Of a stretch of DNA of 52,567 bases, positions 8,312 through 18,100 are shown piece after piece. The first letter of the stretch is position 1. Every line of letters begins with the position of its first letter. Both the position numbers and the translations under genes were made by a program. Source of the DNA: Candidatus Cloacimonetes bacterium HGW-Cloacimonetes-3 (GTDB lineage Bacteria; Cloacimonadota; Cloacimonadia; Cloacimonadales; Cloacimonadaceae); the NCBI GenBank assembly GCA_002840645.1, contig PHBO01000015.1, forward strand, positions 954 through 53,520. Direction: 5' to 3'. The notes under the pieces were generated by a model. That model had not been told where the DNA came from. It saw only the letters and a list, made by a program, of their open reading frames with translations, and did no database searches.

Positions 8312-10060
8312 CTACTTCATCAGAACCATTTTCTTGGTGCTGCTAAAGCTTCCTGATTTCAGGCGGAAGTAATATATACCACTTGATACGGCTTTACCGG
8401 AATTATCAGTACCATTCCAGTTCAAGGTTGTGATACCTTGCTGTGCGTGTGCGATATCAAATGTTTTTACAATTTGTCCCTTTTGGTTATAGATATTCAC
8501 TTGAGCTGCAGCAGCCTTATCAAGCGAGAAGCTGATGTTGGTGTTGGGATTGAAGGGATTGGGATAGTTGCCAATCAGGTTAGCACCTGCGGCTGTGATA
8601 ACATCGTCTTCGTTTGATACAGCAGGATTAAAATCTGACAGCCCACGGGGAGTGATCTGTGATGGATCCGAAGCAGAGTAGTTAGCTATAATACCCTGTA
8701 GATTGAACGTGCCGGTTGGCATGGGTGTACCCATATAATCTGCATCCCAGAAACCTGTTCTGAACGTCATGGAACCGGTAGCATCAGAGATTGGGAAATT
8801 TACGGACTGACTTACGGGGAAGTTTCCGCTTGGGCTATCGAAATGGACTTGGTTGATACGCACTAAGCGGGATTGATATTGTCCAATACCAAAGTCAGAT
8901 ACTAACTGTGCAATCGTAACTGTGGGGATGATAGGGGTGTTTCCGGAAGATGAAGGTCCACCCGGATCGGACACAGGCACAAATTCCAGTGTTTCAAAGT
9001 AAAGCACCAGTTTTCCTGCCAAGCCAGTAATGCCATCGCCAATAGTGTATGGAGCCTGGGGTATCACACCGGCAGTATCATAGACGTAAATACCGGCATC
9101 GGCATCTTGCACGTACTTATGGTTGCTCTGCTTCCAGGTTAAGATAACCTCGTTAGGGAGATAATAAACAACATCTCCGACAGGCATCTGTCTAAGTTCG
9201 CTTATGCTGCCTACAACAGTAGGAAAGCTATAAGTGGCAGTAGCAGTCATGCTGGCTACCAATGGTGGGGCAAATGCCTTAGCTTTCACTGTTGTGGTAG
9301 AAGTAACCTGGATTGGTGCTGTGTACAGGGTAGAAGTTGTGGTAGGTTCAGTACCGTTTGTAGTATACCGAATGGTAGCACCAGGGGTAGTTGTGCTAAT
9401 AGATACACTTACAGGCTGCACATAGTATCCGGTTGGCGGAGTGAACACAGGAGTAGCTACGCCACCCTGTAATGCGCCATTGATGCGGATATTGTCTATA
9501 CGGTTGTTGCCTGTGGCAGAAGTACCACCGTTACAAACCACGCGAATACCGAAATTAGCATTATTGTTAGCTCCGGCAATACTGCTGAAATCCACATTTA
9601 CCATCTGGGTGGCAACCCATGCGCTGGTGAAGGCAGAGATATCAACTATTTCTTTTGTTACCCAAGTGCTTCCATCGAGGGTGTATTTCACTTCTTGAGT
9701 TGTAAAACCGGTGCTGGTTCTTCTGGCTGGATAAGAGATGGAGATATTTTCAAAGCCGGCTGTTGAAGCCATTATAGTAAAATAGGCACCGTTGTTTACG
9801 TTATCAAGTCCGCCACGAGGGGCGAAACTGCCACCAATAACTTCTCCATCAACACCATTGAACAGAGTTCCGCCAAATGAATAGGCTTCTGTAAAGGTAT
9901 AAGTTAAGTTGGCATTACCTTGGCTTGCCGGAATTGGCTGAGCCCAGTTTTGGTCAACTGCCGGTGTATTGGCATTGAAATTCCAGTAGTATAACAGTGT
10001 TTGACCAAATACAAGCGTCAAAGCCGCCAGCATTAGTACGGTTGTTAGTGCTTTTTTCAT
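8312..10060 (-). CDS. Secreted multidomain protein with chitobiase-like repeat, OB-like domain and C-terminal sorting domain
   Basis: A 582-residue protein with a signal peptide (MKKALTTVLMLAALTLVFG). Residues about 20-190 form a jelly-roll-like region (LLYYWNFN at the start, NRIDNIRINGA at the end). Residues about 200-270 match the CHB_HEX_C_1 pattern (PTGYYVQPVSVSI, GATIRYTTNGTEPT, TTTVKAKAF). A domain with QDADAGIYVYDT and ITPRGLSDFNP resembles OB-fold surface domains found in Bacteroidota secreted proteins. The end is a YPNPFNPNTNISF sorting domain finishing KKMVLMK. It is likely secreted and anchored. It lies one base upstream of the EamA gene; a functional link to the glycan genes is plausible but unproven. 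Confidence 0.85.
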   Translation of the reverse strand: MKKALTTVLMLAALTLVFGQTLLYYWNFNANTPAVDQNWAQPIPASQGNANLTYTFTEAYSFGGTLFNGVDGEVIGGSFAPRGGLDNVNNGAYFTIMASTAGFENISISYPARRTSTGFTTQEVKYTLDGSTWVTKEIVDISAFTSAWVATQMVNVDFSSIAGANNNANFGIRVVCNGGTSATGNNRIDNIRINGALQGGVATPVFTPPTGYYVQPVSVSISTTTPGATIRYTTNGTEPTTTSTLYTAPIQVTSTTTVKAKAFAPPLVASMTATATYSFPTVVGSISELRQMPVGDVVYYLPNEVILTWKQSNHKYVQDADAGIYVYDTAGVIPQAPYTIGDGITGLAGKLVLYFETLEFVPVSDPGGPSSSGNTPIIPTVTIAQLVSDFGIGQYQSRLVRINQVHFDSPSGNFPVSQSVNFPISDATGSMTFRTGFWDADYMGTPMPTGTFNLQGIIANYSASDPSQITPRGLSDFNPAVSNEDDVITAAGANLIGNYPNPFNPNTNISFSLDKAAAAQVNIYNQKGQIVKTFDIAHAQQGITTLNWNGTDNSGKAVSSGIYYFRLKSGSFSSTKKMVLMK

Positions 10061-10080
10061 CGTGTTTACCTCACTTTAGT

Positions 10081-10866
10081 TTAAAATTTTAGAGCACAGT
10101 ATAAAAATGAACCTGCAAGCAGGATACTATCAGATCGATCTAATATTCCACCGTGTCCGGGGATTAGATTCGAACTGTCCTTAACACCACAGAATCTTTT
10201 TAACATCGATTCTGCCAAATCACCTATTTGTCCGATAATTCCACTTGCAACAGCTATAAGAACCAGTTGTCTGGGTGGTAACAAATATATGCCGCCAATA
10301 TACAATATAACCAATACAAGCCAAGGTGCAAGTCCGCCAGCAACAAATCCGGCTAAGGACTTACGCGGGCTAACAGCAAATATATTGCGTCTTTTACCAA
10401 ACTTCACACCAACAAAGTAGGCACTTGTGTCCACTATCCAGATCATCACAATTAAGGCAAGTAAAATTTTCTCTTCAGGATTTGCTAAGCCAATACGGGT
10501 AATCATAGCAGGGAAAACGGCAGTGTAAATAATCCCAAATAAGCTGGCAAACATCCTGGGTACAGTTTTATCCTGATCCCAGCTAAACAGTGCTTCTGTA
10601 AAGGCAATAAACATTATAAGCCATAGCAGAAGGAGGTCGTTTTGCGGAGATAAAACCATTACAAGATATACACCTACACTTATGACACACCATAAGTATG
10701 GGATGCCAATTTTCGCCTTTCTCATCATGGTGATATATTCCAAAGATCCCAGAGATGCTACCGTACCTAAAGCAAGGATTAATGGAATCCCGCCATAGTA
10801 TAGGGCAAAAAAAGCCAACGGGACAAGAACAGCAGATACTAAGATACGAGTCCTTACTTCCGTCAT
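10081..10866 (-). CDS. cdsA: Phosphatidate cytidylyltransferase
   Basis: A 261-residue integral membrane enzyme that makes CDP-diacylglycerol from phosphatidate and CTP, the precursor of bacterial phospholipids. The C-terminal CDS signature is intact: a lysine- and aspartate-rich FCGVKDSSNLIPGHGGILDR followed by SD, with the metal-binding aspartates. KFGKRRNIFAVSPRKSLAG is the conserved preceding loop. Length and multiple hydrophobic segments match the family. Its start overlaps the uppS stop by 4 bases (ATGA), the widespread uppS-cdsA arrangement. Confidence 0.95.
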   Translation of the reverse strand: MTEVRTRILVSAVLVPLAFFALYYGGIPLILALGTVASLGSLEYITMMRKAKIGIPYLWCVISVGVYLVMVLSPQNDLLLLWLIMFIAFTEALFSWDQDKTVPRMFASLFGIIYTAVFPAMITRIGLANPEEKILLALIVMIWIVDTSAYFVGVKFGKRRNIFAVSPRKSLAGFVAGGLAPWLVLVILYIGGIYLLPPRQLVLIAVASGIIGQIGDLAESMLKRFCGVKDSSNLIPGHGGILDRSDSILLAGSFLYCALKF

Positions 10867-11606
10867 TTCTTTCTTCCTCCGAACCTTCTCTCTCGATTCT
10901 GGTAATCCAGCAAGGCTTTAATCATCTCTGCTTTGGTAAAATCAGGCCATAAAGTATCTGTAATGTACAGCTCCGAATATGCAGATTGCCAAAGCAGAAA
11001 GTTCGATAAACGCATTTCTCCGCTGGTACGGATAATCAAATCCGGATCGGGCTGTCCCTTTGTCCAAAGGTAATCACTAAACTTTTCGGGGCTAAGCTCG
11101 GCAATTTCGGCAATGCTCTTTTCAGTAGCCAGCTTCTTTATTCCCTCAATCACTTCCAATCTGCCGCCATAATTGAACGCAATGTTCAGCACCATACCGG
11201 TGTTCGTATGAGTGGTTGCAGCAATACTTTGCACTTCCGCCCAATACTCGGGATCAAGCCCCTGGCTGGTACCGATAAACTGAACGTAGATGTTCTGTTT
11301 ATCCAGATCAGGGATTTCCTTTGCTAATCGCTCTTTCAGCATCTTCAGCAAGCCCTTAACCTCATCTGCAGGACGATTCCAGTTTTCGGTGGAGAAAGTA
11401 TAAAATGTTAAATAGCCAATCCCGAGTTCCACACCCAGTTCCACAACCTCACGAATGGATTTGGCACCCGCGCGATGACCGAAGAGGTGGGGTCGGTTAC
11501 GTTGCTTAGCCCACCGTCCATTACCGTCCATGATTATGCCTATGTGTTTTGGCAAACGATCTCTGTTCAGCAGAGGGATAAGCTCTTTATAGTTCTGCTT
11601 AGCCAT
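10863..11606 (-). CDS. uppS: Isoprenyl (undecaprenyl) pyrophosphate synthase
   Basis: A 247-residue cis-prenyltransferase that elongates farnesyl pyrophosphate with isopentenyl units to give the C55 carrier used for peptidoglycan and surface glycans. Motifs in order: HIGIIMDGNGRWAKQR with catalytic Asp27, GHRAGAKSIREVV, TFYTFSTENWNRP, FNYGGRLEV, and the C-terminal DLIIRTSGEMRLSNFLLWQ with SELYITDTLWPDF. All residues of the family active site appear present. It overlaps the prfB end by 8 bases and cdsA by 4 bases, so the three genes are probably cotranscribed. Confidence 0.96.
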   Translation of the reverse strand: MAKQNYKELIPLLNRDRLPKHIGIIMDGNGRWAKQRNRPHLFGHRAGAKSIREVVELGVELGIGYLTFYTFSTENWNRPADEVKGLLKMLKERLAKEIPDLDKQNIYVQFIGTSQGLDPEYWAEVQSIAATTHTNTGMVLNIAFNYGGRLEVIEGIKKLATEKSIAEIAELSPEKFSDYLWTKGQPDPDLIIRTSGEMRLSNFLLWQSAYSELYITDTLWPDFTKAEMIKALLDYQNRERRFGGRKK

Positions 11607-12715
11607 TTATCCTCAAGCTTGCTGCATATTTTAACCATGCATAGATAAAGCCATCCAGATCGCCATTCATAACCTTATCCACCTGCCCGCTCTCGAAATT
11701 GGTGCGGTGGTCTTTCACCATCTGGTAGGGTTGGAAAACATAGCTGCGTATCTGATTACCCCAGCCAATCTCGGTTTTGCTGCTATCAACTTTTTTCTTT
11801 TCGGCATCTCTCAAGTCCTCAAAGTGCTGATACAATCTGCCCTTAAGGATAGCCATAGCTTTCTCGCGGTTCTGGATTTGAGAGCGTTCATTTTGGCAAC
11901 TAACCACAATATTAGTAGGCAAATGAGTTATGCGCACGGCACTATCTGTGGTATTAACGTGCTGTCCGCCTGCTCCGCTGGCACGATAGGTATCCACTTT
12001 CAAATCTTTAGTGTCGATTTCCACTTCAATATCATCATCAAATTCCGGGTAAACGAACACGGAAGCAAATGAGGTCTGGCGTTTCCCCTGCGAGTTAAAA
12101 GGGCTCATCCGCACAAGACGGTGTATGCCAATTTCGCTTTTTAACATGCCGTAGGCAAAGTTTCCGCCCACTTCCACGCTCACGCTTTTCACACCTGCTT
12201 CTTCGCCGGGGAGAGAATCTATAATGGTAAAACTGTATTTGTTATCCTCTGCCCAATGCATATACATGCGCAGCAGCATCTCCGCCCAATCCTGAGCCTC
12301 GGTACCGCCCGCACCGGCATGAATAGTGAAGAGGGCATCGTTGCGGTCGTATTTGTCATTCAGATAGCATTCGATCTCAGCCTTTTCGATAAAGGTCTTG
12401 ATCCGGGGTAAGTGATCAATTGCTTCTACAAACAGAGAATCCTGGAAATCATCATCCAGAAAACTGATATACGTTTCCAATTCTTCACGCACATTATCCA
12501 GCTTGGCTATGTGATTTATCTCATCGCGGATTTGACTTAGTTGTTTGCTTATTTTTTTTGCACTCTGTTGGTCATTCCAGAAGCCGGGTTCATTCACCTT
12601 CTGTTCAAGTTCTGTTGCTATTACCTGCTTTGGTTCAGGATCAAAGTAACCTCCGTATCTCGGAGATTTGATCTATCAATTCGTTTGCTGCCTTCTTGTA
12701 ATCTGCGTATTCCAT
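11599..12715 (-). CDS. prfB: Peptide chain release factor 2, programmed +1 frameshift
   Basis: RF2 terminates translation at UGA and UAA. The main frame (stop at 11599, open from 12642) lacks the normal N-terminus; it is found in the 0 frame from ATG 12715 (MEYADYKKAANELIDQ) through CTT codon 24, followed by in-frame TGA (12643-12641). Slipping +1 over T12643 joins the two into about 371 residues, the usual RF2 length. The anticodon-like SPF motif falls near residues 204-206 (MSPFNSQGKRQTSF) and the catalytic GGQ near 249-251 (SGAGGQHVNTTDSAVRI), close to E. coli numbering. A ribosome site GAAGG precedes ATG 12715. A naive annotation would start at 12597 and lose 39 residues. Confidence 0.95.
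12641..12654 (-). promoter_or_regulatory. prfB programmed frameshift signal
   Basis: On the minus strand, GGAGG (12654-12650), a TTA spacer, then CTT TGA (12646-12641). This is the RF2 autoregulation cassette: an internal Shine-Dalgarno three bases before the slippery CUU and a UGA that RF2 itself decodes. The base after the UGA is T, rather than the C seen in E. coli. Confidence 0.92.
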
Positions 12716-12925
12716 TATTTACCTTCAATTTATACTGCCGTTCCTTATGTATTAAGCAGGGATTAATGTCAAGCGGAATCTCGTTAACAGCATTTAACCC
12801 AAAGTGGAGGCTAACTCTATTACTTGATGGGTCGCTCAGTAACATTTCTGCATCAGCAGCAGTTTATAACCTTACAATCCACATTGTCTGTTCTGTATTC
12901 TGCCCTGCTTGCAACGGGTAACCCA

Positions 12926-12965
12926 CCCATAACCCTCCCGTATCGCGATACGGGAGGGTTATGGG
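12926..12965. repeat. Dispersed palindrome, copy 1
   Basis: A perfect 40-bp palindrome without loop: left arm CCCATAACCCTCCCGTATCG and its exact complement. Near-identical palindromes recur at 21451-21503 and 41713-41762. It sits in the 477-base gap between the start of prfB and the end of the OmpA gene; apart from it and the terminator at 13134-13168 I see no gene in that gap. Confidence 0.9.
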
Positions 12966-13133
12966 ATGCATAAAGGCTAAGTACATTAAGCTACAATGCG
13001 TTATCCAACATTTTAGGATGGGGGTATAAACCCAAGTGATTATAGCATTAGCTGCCCCCTCGAAAACTAAGAATAAACTTCACAAAGGAGCGTAGAATGG
13101 GGAAACATAGTGGTAATCTCTTTCTTTTAAGCT

Positions 13134-13168
13134 AAAAAGATGCGGAGGAGAGTTTTGGCTCTCCTCCG
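13134..13168 (-). terminator. Rho-independent terminator of the OmpA-family gene
   Basis: CGGAGGAGAG and CTCTCCTCCG (13143-13152, 13159-13168) form a 10-bp stem with a 6-base loop. On the minus strand it is followed by CATCTTTTTAG. It lies 25 bases past the stop codon of the OmpA-family gene. Confidence 0.85.
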
Positions 13169-13192
13169 ATATGTAAATGGGTGTATTGTTAT

Positions 13193-14632
13193 TTAGTCTT
13201 CTATGCGGAATTCAATGCGGCGGTTCAGGGTACGTCCCGCAGCAGTGTCGTTTGTCGCACGGGGTTCACTTTCGCCTTTACCAAGAGTCTTGATACGGTT
13301 TGTATCGATACCTTTGGTAACCAACCAGTTCTTCACTGAATCTGCGCGTCTCTGAGACAGTGATTGATTGTTGGCATCAGTACCAACATTATCAGTGTGA
13401 CCTATGATGATAATCTTCACTTCCGGATTAGCGGCAAGAGCAGTATAAGCCTTTTCTAAGATAGTAATTGAGACAGGAAGCAAGGTCGCTTTACCAGTTT
13501 CAAAAAGAACGCCTTCAAGGGAGAATGATGCGCCTTTCTTTAAATCTAAGACATCATCTTTAGGATCCAGAGGGTTCTTGTTTTCTCTCACTTCCGTGGC
13601 ATCATCAACACTACCCTTATCGGTATCTGCCAATAGGGGATTAGTCTTGTACTGCATTACTTCCACGTAATCGTTCAAGCCTTCACCGTCGGTATCAGGA
13701 TTGAGGGGATCAGTTTTGTACTGCATTACTTCCACGTAGTCGTTCAAGCCATCGCCGTCGGTATCAGGATTGAGGGGATTAGTTTTGTATTGCATTACTT
13801 CCACGTAGTCGTTTAAGCCATCGCCATCAGTATCTACTTTCTTAGGATCTGTTTTGTATTTATTGATCTCATCAACGTCCATCAAGCCATCACCATCAGT
13901 ATCAATGGTGTTGGGATCGACTGTGGGTACTGGTACCACCTTAACAGGTTCCGGAACTGGAACAGGTACCGGCTTGGGTGCTGGCGGTGGGGGAGGTGTA
14001 GGAACAGGAGTGGGTTTCACATATGTTACAGGAGGAGCGGGTTTAGGGGCAGGCTTACTGCCGGGATTGGAGAAAGACAACCCAACAGAGAGATTAAAGA
14101 AACCATCTTGTTTTCTACCGGTAAATCTATTTTTGTCGTCATCTGCCCGCATTCTGCCATCCAAAATGTCTGAATTGGCTAAATTGTAACCGGTGCTTAC
14201 TTCAAGTTGCATTCCAGGCTTTATCATGGTGTGCATGCCTATCCCCATGGGGGTTAAGGGAATCACGTCTGCTTGGGAATCGCTCAATTCCTTCGATGCT
14301 CCATTACCAACATATATGAAGGGAGATACTCTGCCCTGCCTATACGGCTCGAAAATAAAGCGGTAGTCTGCTTTAATAGTTTGGGTTTTGTAAGTCTGGG
14401 AAGCATGTAACTGGGTGTAACCAGCTCCAACCCTAAGAAATAAAAACTTAAAAATCTCTAATTGAACATGACCACCGACAAGTGGTCCAAAGTTCTCAGC
14501 GCTACCGGCATTATCGCCTCTTGCTAAACCTAATTCATAGCCGTAGCTCCATCCTGGGCTGGTGTATGCAGCACTTACAATGCCGCAGCTTAACAGCAAT
14601 GCCAAGATTGCTAAACAAGTTTTGGTCTTCAT
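13193..14632 (-). CDS. OmpA-family outer-membrane protein with thrombospondin type 3 repeats
   Basis: A 479-residue protein: signal peptide (about 1-21), an N-terminal beta-barrel-like region to about residue 195, a proline-rich linker (PTPVPTPPPPPAPKPVPVP), calcium-binding TSP3 repeats with DTDGDGL motifs (about 240-350), and a C-terminal OmpA peptidoglycan-binding domain with LFETGKATLLP, IIGHTDNVGTDANNQSLSQR and LNRRIEFRIED. The ribosome site is AGAGGAGTAAAGT. It should tie the outer membrane to peptidoglycan. Three TSP3 units are nearly identical at DNA level, so copy number may vary. It is monocistronic with its own terminator. Confidence 0.92.
   Translation of the reverse strand: MKTKTCLAILALLLSCGIVSAAYTSPGWSYGYELGLARGDNAGSAENFGPLVGGHVQLEIFKFLFLRVGAGYTQLHASQTYKTQTIKADYRFIFEPYRQGRVSPFIYVGNGASKELSDSQADVIPLTPMGIGMHTMIKPGMQLEVSTGYNLANSDILDGRMRADDDKNRFTGRKQDGFFNLSVGLSFSNPGSKPAPKPAPPVTYVKPTPVPTPPPPPAPKPVPVPVPEPVKVVPVPTVDPNTIDTDGDGLMDVDEINKYKTDPKKVDTDGDGLNDYVEVMQYKTNPLNPDTDGDGLNDYVEVMQYKTDPLNPDTDGEGLNDYVEVMQYKTNPLLADTDKGSVDDATEVRENKNPLDPKDDVLDLKKGASFSLEGVLFETGKATLLPVSITILEKAYTALAANPEVKIIIIGHTDNVGTDANNQSLSQRRADSVKNWLVTKGIDTNRIKTLGKGESEPRATNDTAAGRTLNRRIEFRIED
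13638..13844. repeat. In-frame 69-bp tandem repeat in the OmpA-family gene
   Basis: Three units of 69 bp (starting at 13638, 13707 and 13776) encode the 23-residue TSP3 unit with DTDGDGLNDYVEVMQYKTNP. They differ at only a few bases, which suggests recent expansion by slippage or recombination. The outer TSP3 units are more diverged. Confidence 0.8.
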
Positions 14633-14857
14633 ACTTTACTCCTCTATATTTTGATACTTGGTCTTATAAGTAGTTGTTATATCATGCACTATCAAACCAA
14701 TAGCAGGCTACTTGGCTATGTCATATAGCTTTACGAACACACTGATAGATACCTCATTCTATAACATACATCTCTCTGTAACAGTCTATTCTGTTTTATT
14801 CAAGAAGCAAGTATAAAATGTAGCAATTATATGGCTTCCCAAAGAACAGCAACTAAT

Positions 14858-15088
14858 TTAGACGGAAATCACTTCCACCACTTCCGGGATTTCTTCTTTA
14901 ACGATACGTTCGATACCGGCTTTCAGGGTAAGTGTTGCCATTGGGCAGCCGTTGCAAGCGCCTTTTAGGCGTACTTCCACAACATTATCTTCACGGATGC
15001 GGATCAATTCCACATCACCACCATCTGATTGAATGGCAGGGCGTATTTTGTCCAGGACGGATTCGAGTTTATCTCTTTCGATAACCAT
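14858..15088 (-). CDS. NifU C-terminal-domain (Nfu) iron-sulfur scaffold
   Basis: A 76-residue protein from the start chosen here (MVIERDKLESVLDKIRP), which has AGAGG seven bases upstream; an upstream ATG at 15121 would overlap the RND gene and is not needed. It matches the NifU C-terminal domain: SDGGDVELIRI, then GACNGCPMATLTLKAGIERI with the CxxC pair that holds a transient Fe-S cluster, ending IPEVVEVISV. It would deliver clusters to Fe-S proteins such as NqrF. It follows the RND gene by 13 bases and may be co-transcribed with the pump, which looks incidental. Confidence 0.9.
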   Translation of the reverse strand: MVIERDKLESVLDKIRPAIQSDGGDVELIRIREDNVVEVRLKGACNGCPMATLTLKAGIERIVKEEIPEVVEVISV

Positions 15089-15101
15089 GTTAATACCTCT
15101 T

Positions 15102-18100
15102 TTATATTTCTTTAGGTTCAAATACTTGATGTATGTTCTTGGTGGTTAGGTAGTAAAATGCAGGGATTATGATGAGCGTGAGGAAGGTGGAGACGATTAA
15201 TCCACCTATAGACACAATACCCATAGATTGACGGAATTCCTTACCGGAACCGCCTATACCAAGTGCCATTGGCATCATCCCAAAGATAATGGCAAGGGTG
15301 GACATTATTATCGGCTTTAGCTTCATTTCTCCTGCTTCCATAAGTGCATCGTGGGCACTAATACCTTCGCTGCGTTTCACGTTAGTATAATCTAACAACA
15401 ATATAGCGTTATTTACCACAATGCCAACCAGCATAATTATTGCCATCATGGAGAAGATATTCATTGCCTGACCGGTGAAAAGTAAAGCAATAACAACGCC
15501 TATTAGAGCCAAGGGAACGGTAGCAAGAATCAGCAATGGCTGTGCAAAGCTCTCCAATATGGCAGCCAGAAGCATGTAAGTTAAAAGGACGGCAAGGATG
15601 AAAGTGCGCAGCATGTCTGTAACTGTGTCACCAAGCATTTCTGCATCCCCTCCCCAAACTACCTGATAACCAGCGGGCATATTTACTTTTACAAGTCTTT
15701 CTTTTATTCCGCTTATCACAGCACCGAGATTCGCACCTTTGGCAACGTCTGCGGAGAACTGCACGCTTTTGTAACGATCACGGTGAGTGATTTTATTTAT
15801 CCCGGGAGCAAAGTTCACTTCTGCAAGCTGGGAAACAAGATAGCTTTGTCCGTTGATGGTTATACTTAGGTTCATTATTTTATCAGGAGAATCGATTGCA
15901 TCTTCATCCAGAGATATTTTTACATCGTACTGATTACCGGCTTCGCGGTACTGGGTAGATACCATTCCTTCCACTGAAGAACGCATTGCCAGAGCAAGAT
16001 CGTACACAGTAGCCCCAACCTCAGCCATTTTGTCTCTGCGGGGGTACAGGGTAAGCTCGGAACGCCCACTACGTGTGGATGTGTCCAGGTTAGCCAGTCC
16101 GGGGGTGTTCTTTATTTGCTTTACAACCTCTGCTTTCAATTGTTCCAAACGGTCATTATCCTGCCCCTGCAGGAAGAATTCTATGGGAGAACCACCTCCG
16201 CCCATTCCGGAAGAAGTGCTAACCTTAATTCTGGCATTGGGAATATCTGCAAGCTCTTTGGTAAGTTTGTTTGCTACTTCTGTAGAGCTTAGTTTACGCA
16301 ATTTTTTATCCACTAAAGTAAGATCAGCGGAAGCAAGGTTGGTTCCTGTATCGATCATCCCCTGTGAGCCTAAGCTGGTAACAATGTGCTCAATCTCTTT
16401 GTGCTTGCCGGCTCTTTTATTTATCTCCGCCAGAACCTTGGCAGTGTGGTCCAGATTAAAGCCTTGGGGAAGCTCTACCTTTATGCTAAGAGTGCCTTGA
16501 TCTATGTTTGGGAAAAGCTCCATGCCCACTACCGGCAGGAATGCCAGGCTGATTATCAGGGCTACTACGGTTAAACCCATAATCCCTAAGCTTCTTTTAC
16601 GGGATTGCAGTACTTTACCCAAAAAGCGGGAATAGGCAACTGCAAACTTGTTAAAGATTGCATCAAACTTCAAGCCAAAACGGCTGTCATGCTTGCCCTC
16701 GGGAATTATCATGGAAGCGAGCATAGGCGTAATAGTGAACGAAGATATCAATGAAAAGATGGTAGCAAAGGTTACGGTTAGGGCAAATTCTTTAAAGAAC
16801 TGCCCAACCATGGATGTCATCGAGGCAATGGGTAAAAACACCACGATGTTCGTTAGCGTGGATGCTAATACCGCAACTGTGATTTCCGCAGTTCCTCTGT
16901 CCGCAGCTTCTTTACGGCTGTTACCCATGTTCTTGTGGCGGAAGATATTCTCCAGCACAACAACCGAGTTCGAGACCAGTATTCCAACTGAGGTGGATAG
17001 CCCCATCAGTGTCATAACATTAAGCGTGAAGCCCGCCATGCGCAGGAATACAAAAGTGGAGATGATAGAGATAGGCATGGATAACGCCACAATAAGGGTG
17101 GAGCGTAAGTCGTGAAGGAAGAGGAATAGCACAAGTCCGGTGAGAATAATCCCCATCCAGATATTGCCTAAGGTATCATCAACAGTAGCTTTGGTAAAAT
17201 CGCTATCATCTCTGATGATATCCAGTTTCACACCTTCCGGCATTTCATTCTGAAATCCGGGTAAGCGTTTCTTTACTTCCTTGGCGATGTTCACCACGTT
17301 TCCATCGGAGCTTTTGGTTATAGACATGCGGATTATGTTATCTTCAATCTCGTTCTTGGGTACATTGTAATAAGTAGCCCGGCTGCGGACTTCCTCATTG
17401 CCATCAATTACATTGGCGATATTCTTGAGCTTTTTTACACCAAATCTGGTGGGGATGTCTGCATCTCGTATTTCATCAAGGCTTTGATACTCGCCCTTCA
17501 AGCGAACAGAATACTCCTGTGATCCGCGATTAAAGTTACCTGCAGGCATATCGAGATTTTGTGCTGCAAGAATCTGGGTAAGCATAGGCAAGGAAATCTG
17601 ATTTTCATATACAGCCTTGTCCTGGATGCGTACCTCAACCTGGCGCTTGGTACCGCCGGTAAGGGTTACTTGTGCAACACCGGGTATCTGAGACAAGCGG
17701 TCTTTAATCTTCAAATCAGCCAGTTCATACAAGGCTTTCCCGTCCATATTGCCGGAAAGCACAATATCCATAAATGGGGAGGAAGAAATGTCGAATTTCT
17801 GGATAACAGGCTTCTCGGTACCTGAGGGGAAATCACGCAGTATTGCGTCCACCTTGTCTTTCACTTCCTGGTTGGCGATGTCCACATCCTTACCCAGTTC
17901 GAAAGCGATAAACACAATAGAGACGCTTTCCATAGAGTATGATTGCACATAGTCTATCTGACTTACCGTGGCGATAGCGTCTTCTATCTTCTTGGTAAGC
18001 TGTGTTTCAATTTCTCGTGGTCCGGCACCGGGATACACAGCCTGGATGGATACGAATGGCAGGCTTACATCCGGCATCAGGTTCAGGGGCATACCGATAT

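Noticed and set aside
12926..12965. Long palindrome as a terminator for the OmpA gene
   Set aside because: A clear hairpin with U-tract already lies right after the OmpA gene; the palindrome has no U-tract and recurs in divergent promoter regions.
13638..13844. Regular repeats suggestive of a CRISPR array
   Set aside because: 69-bp units without unique spacers, in frame within the OmpA/TSP3 coding sequence.
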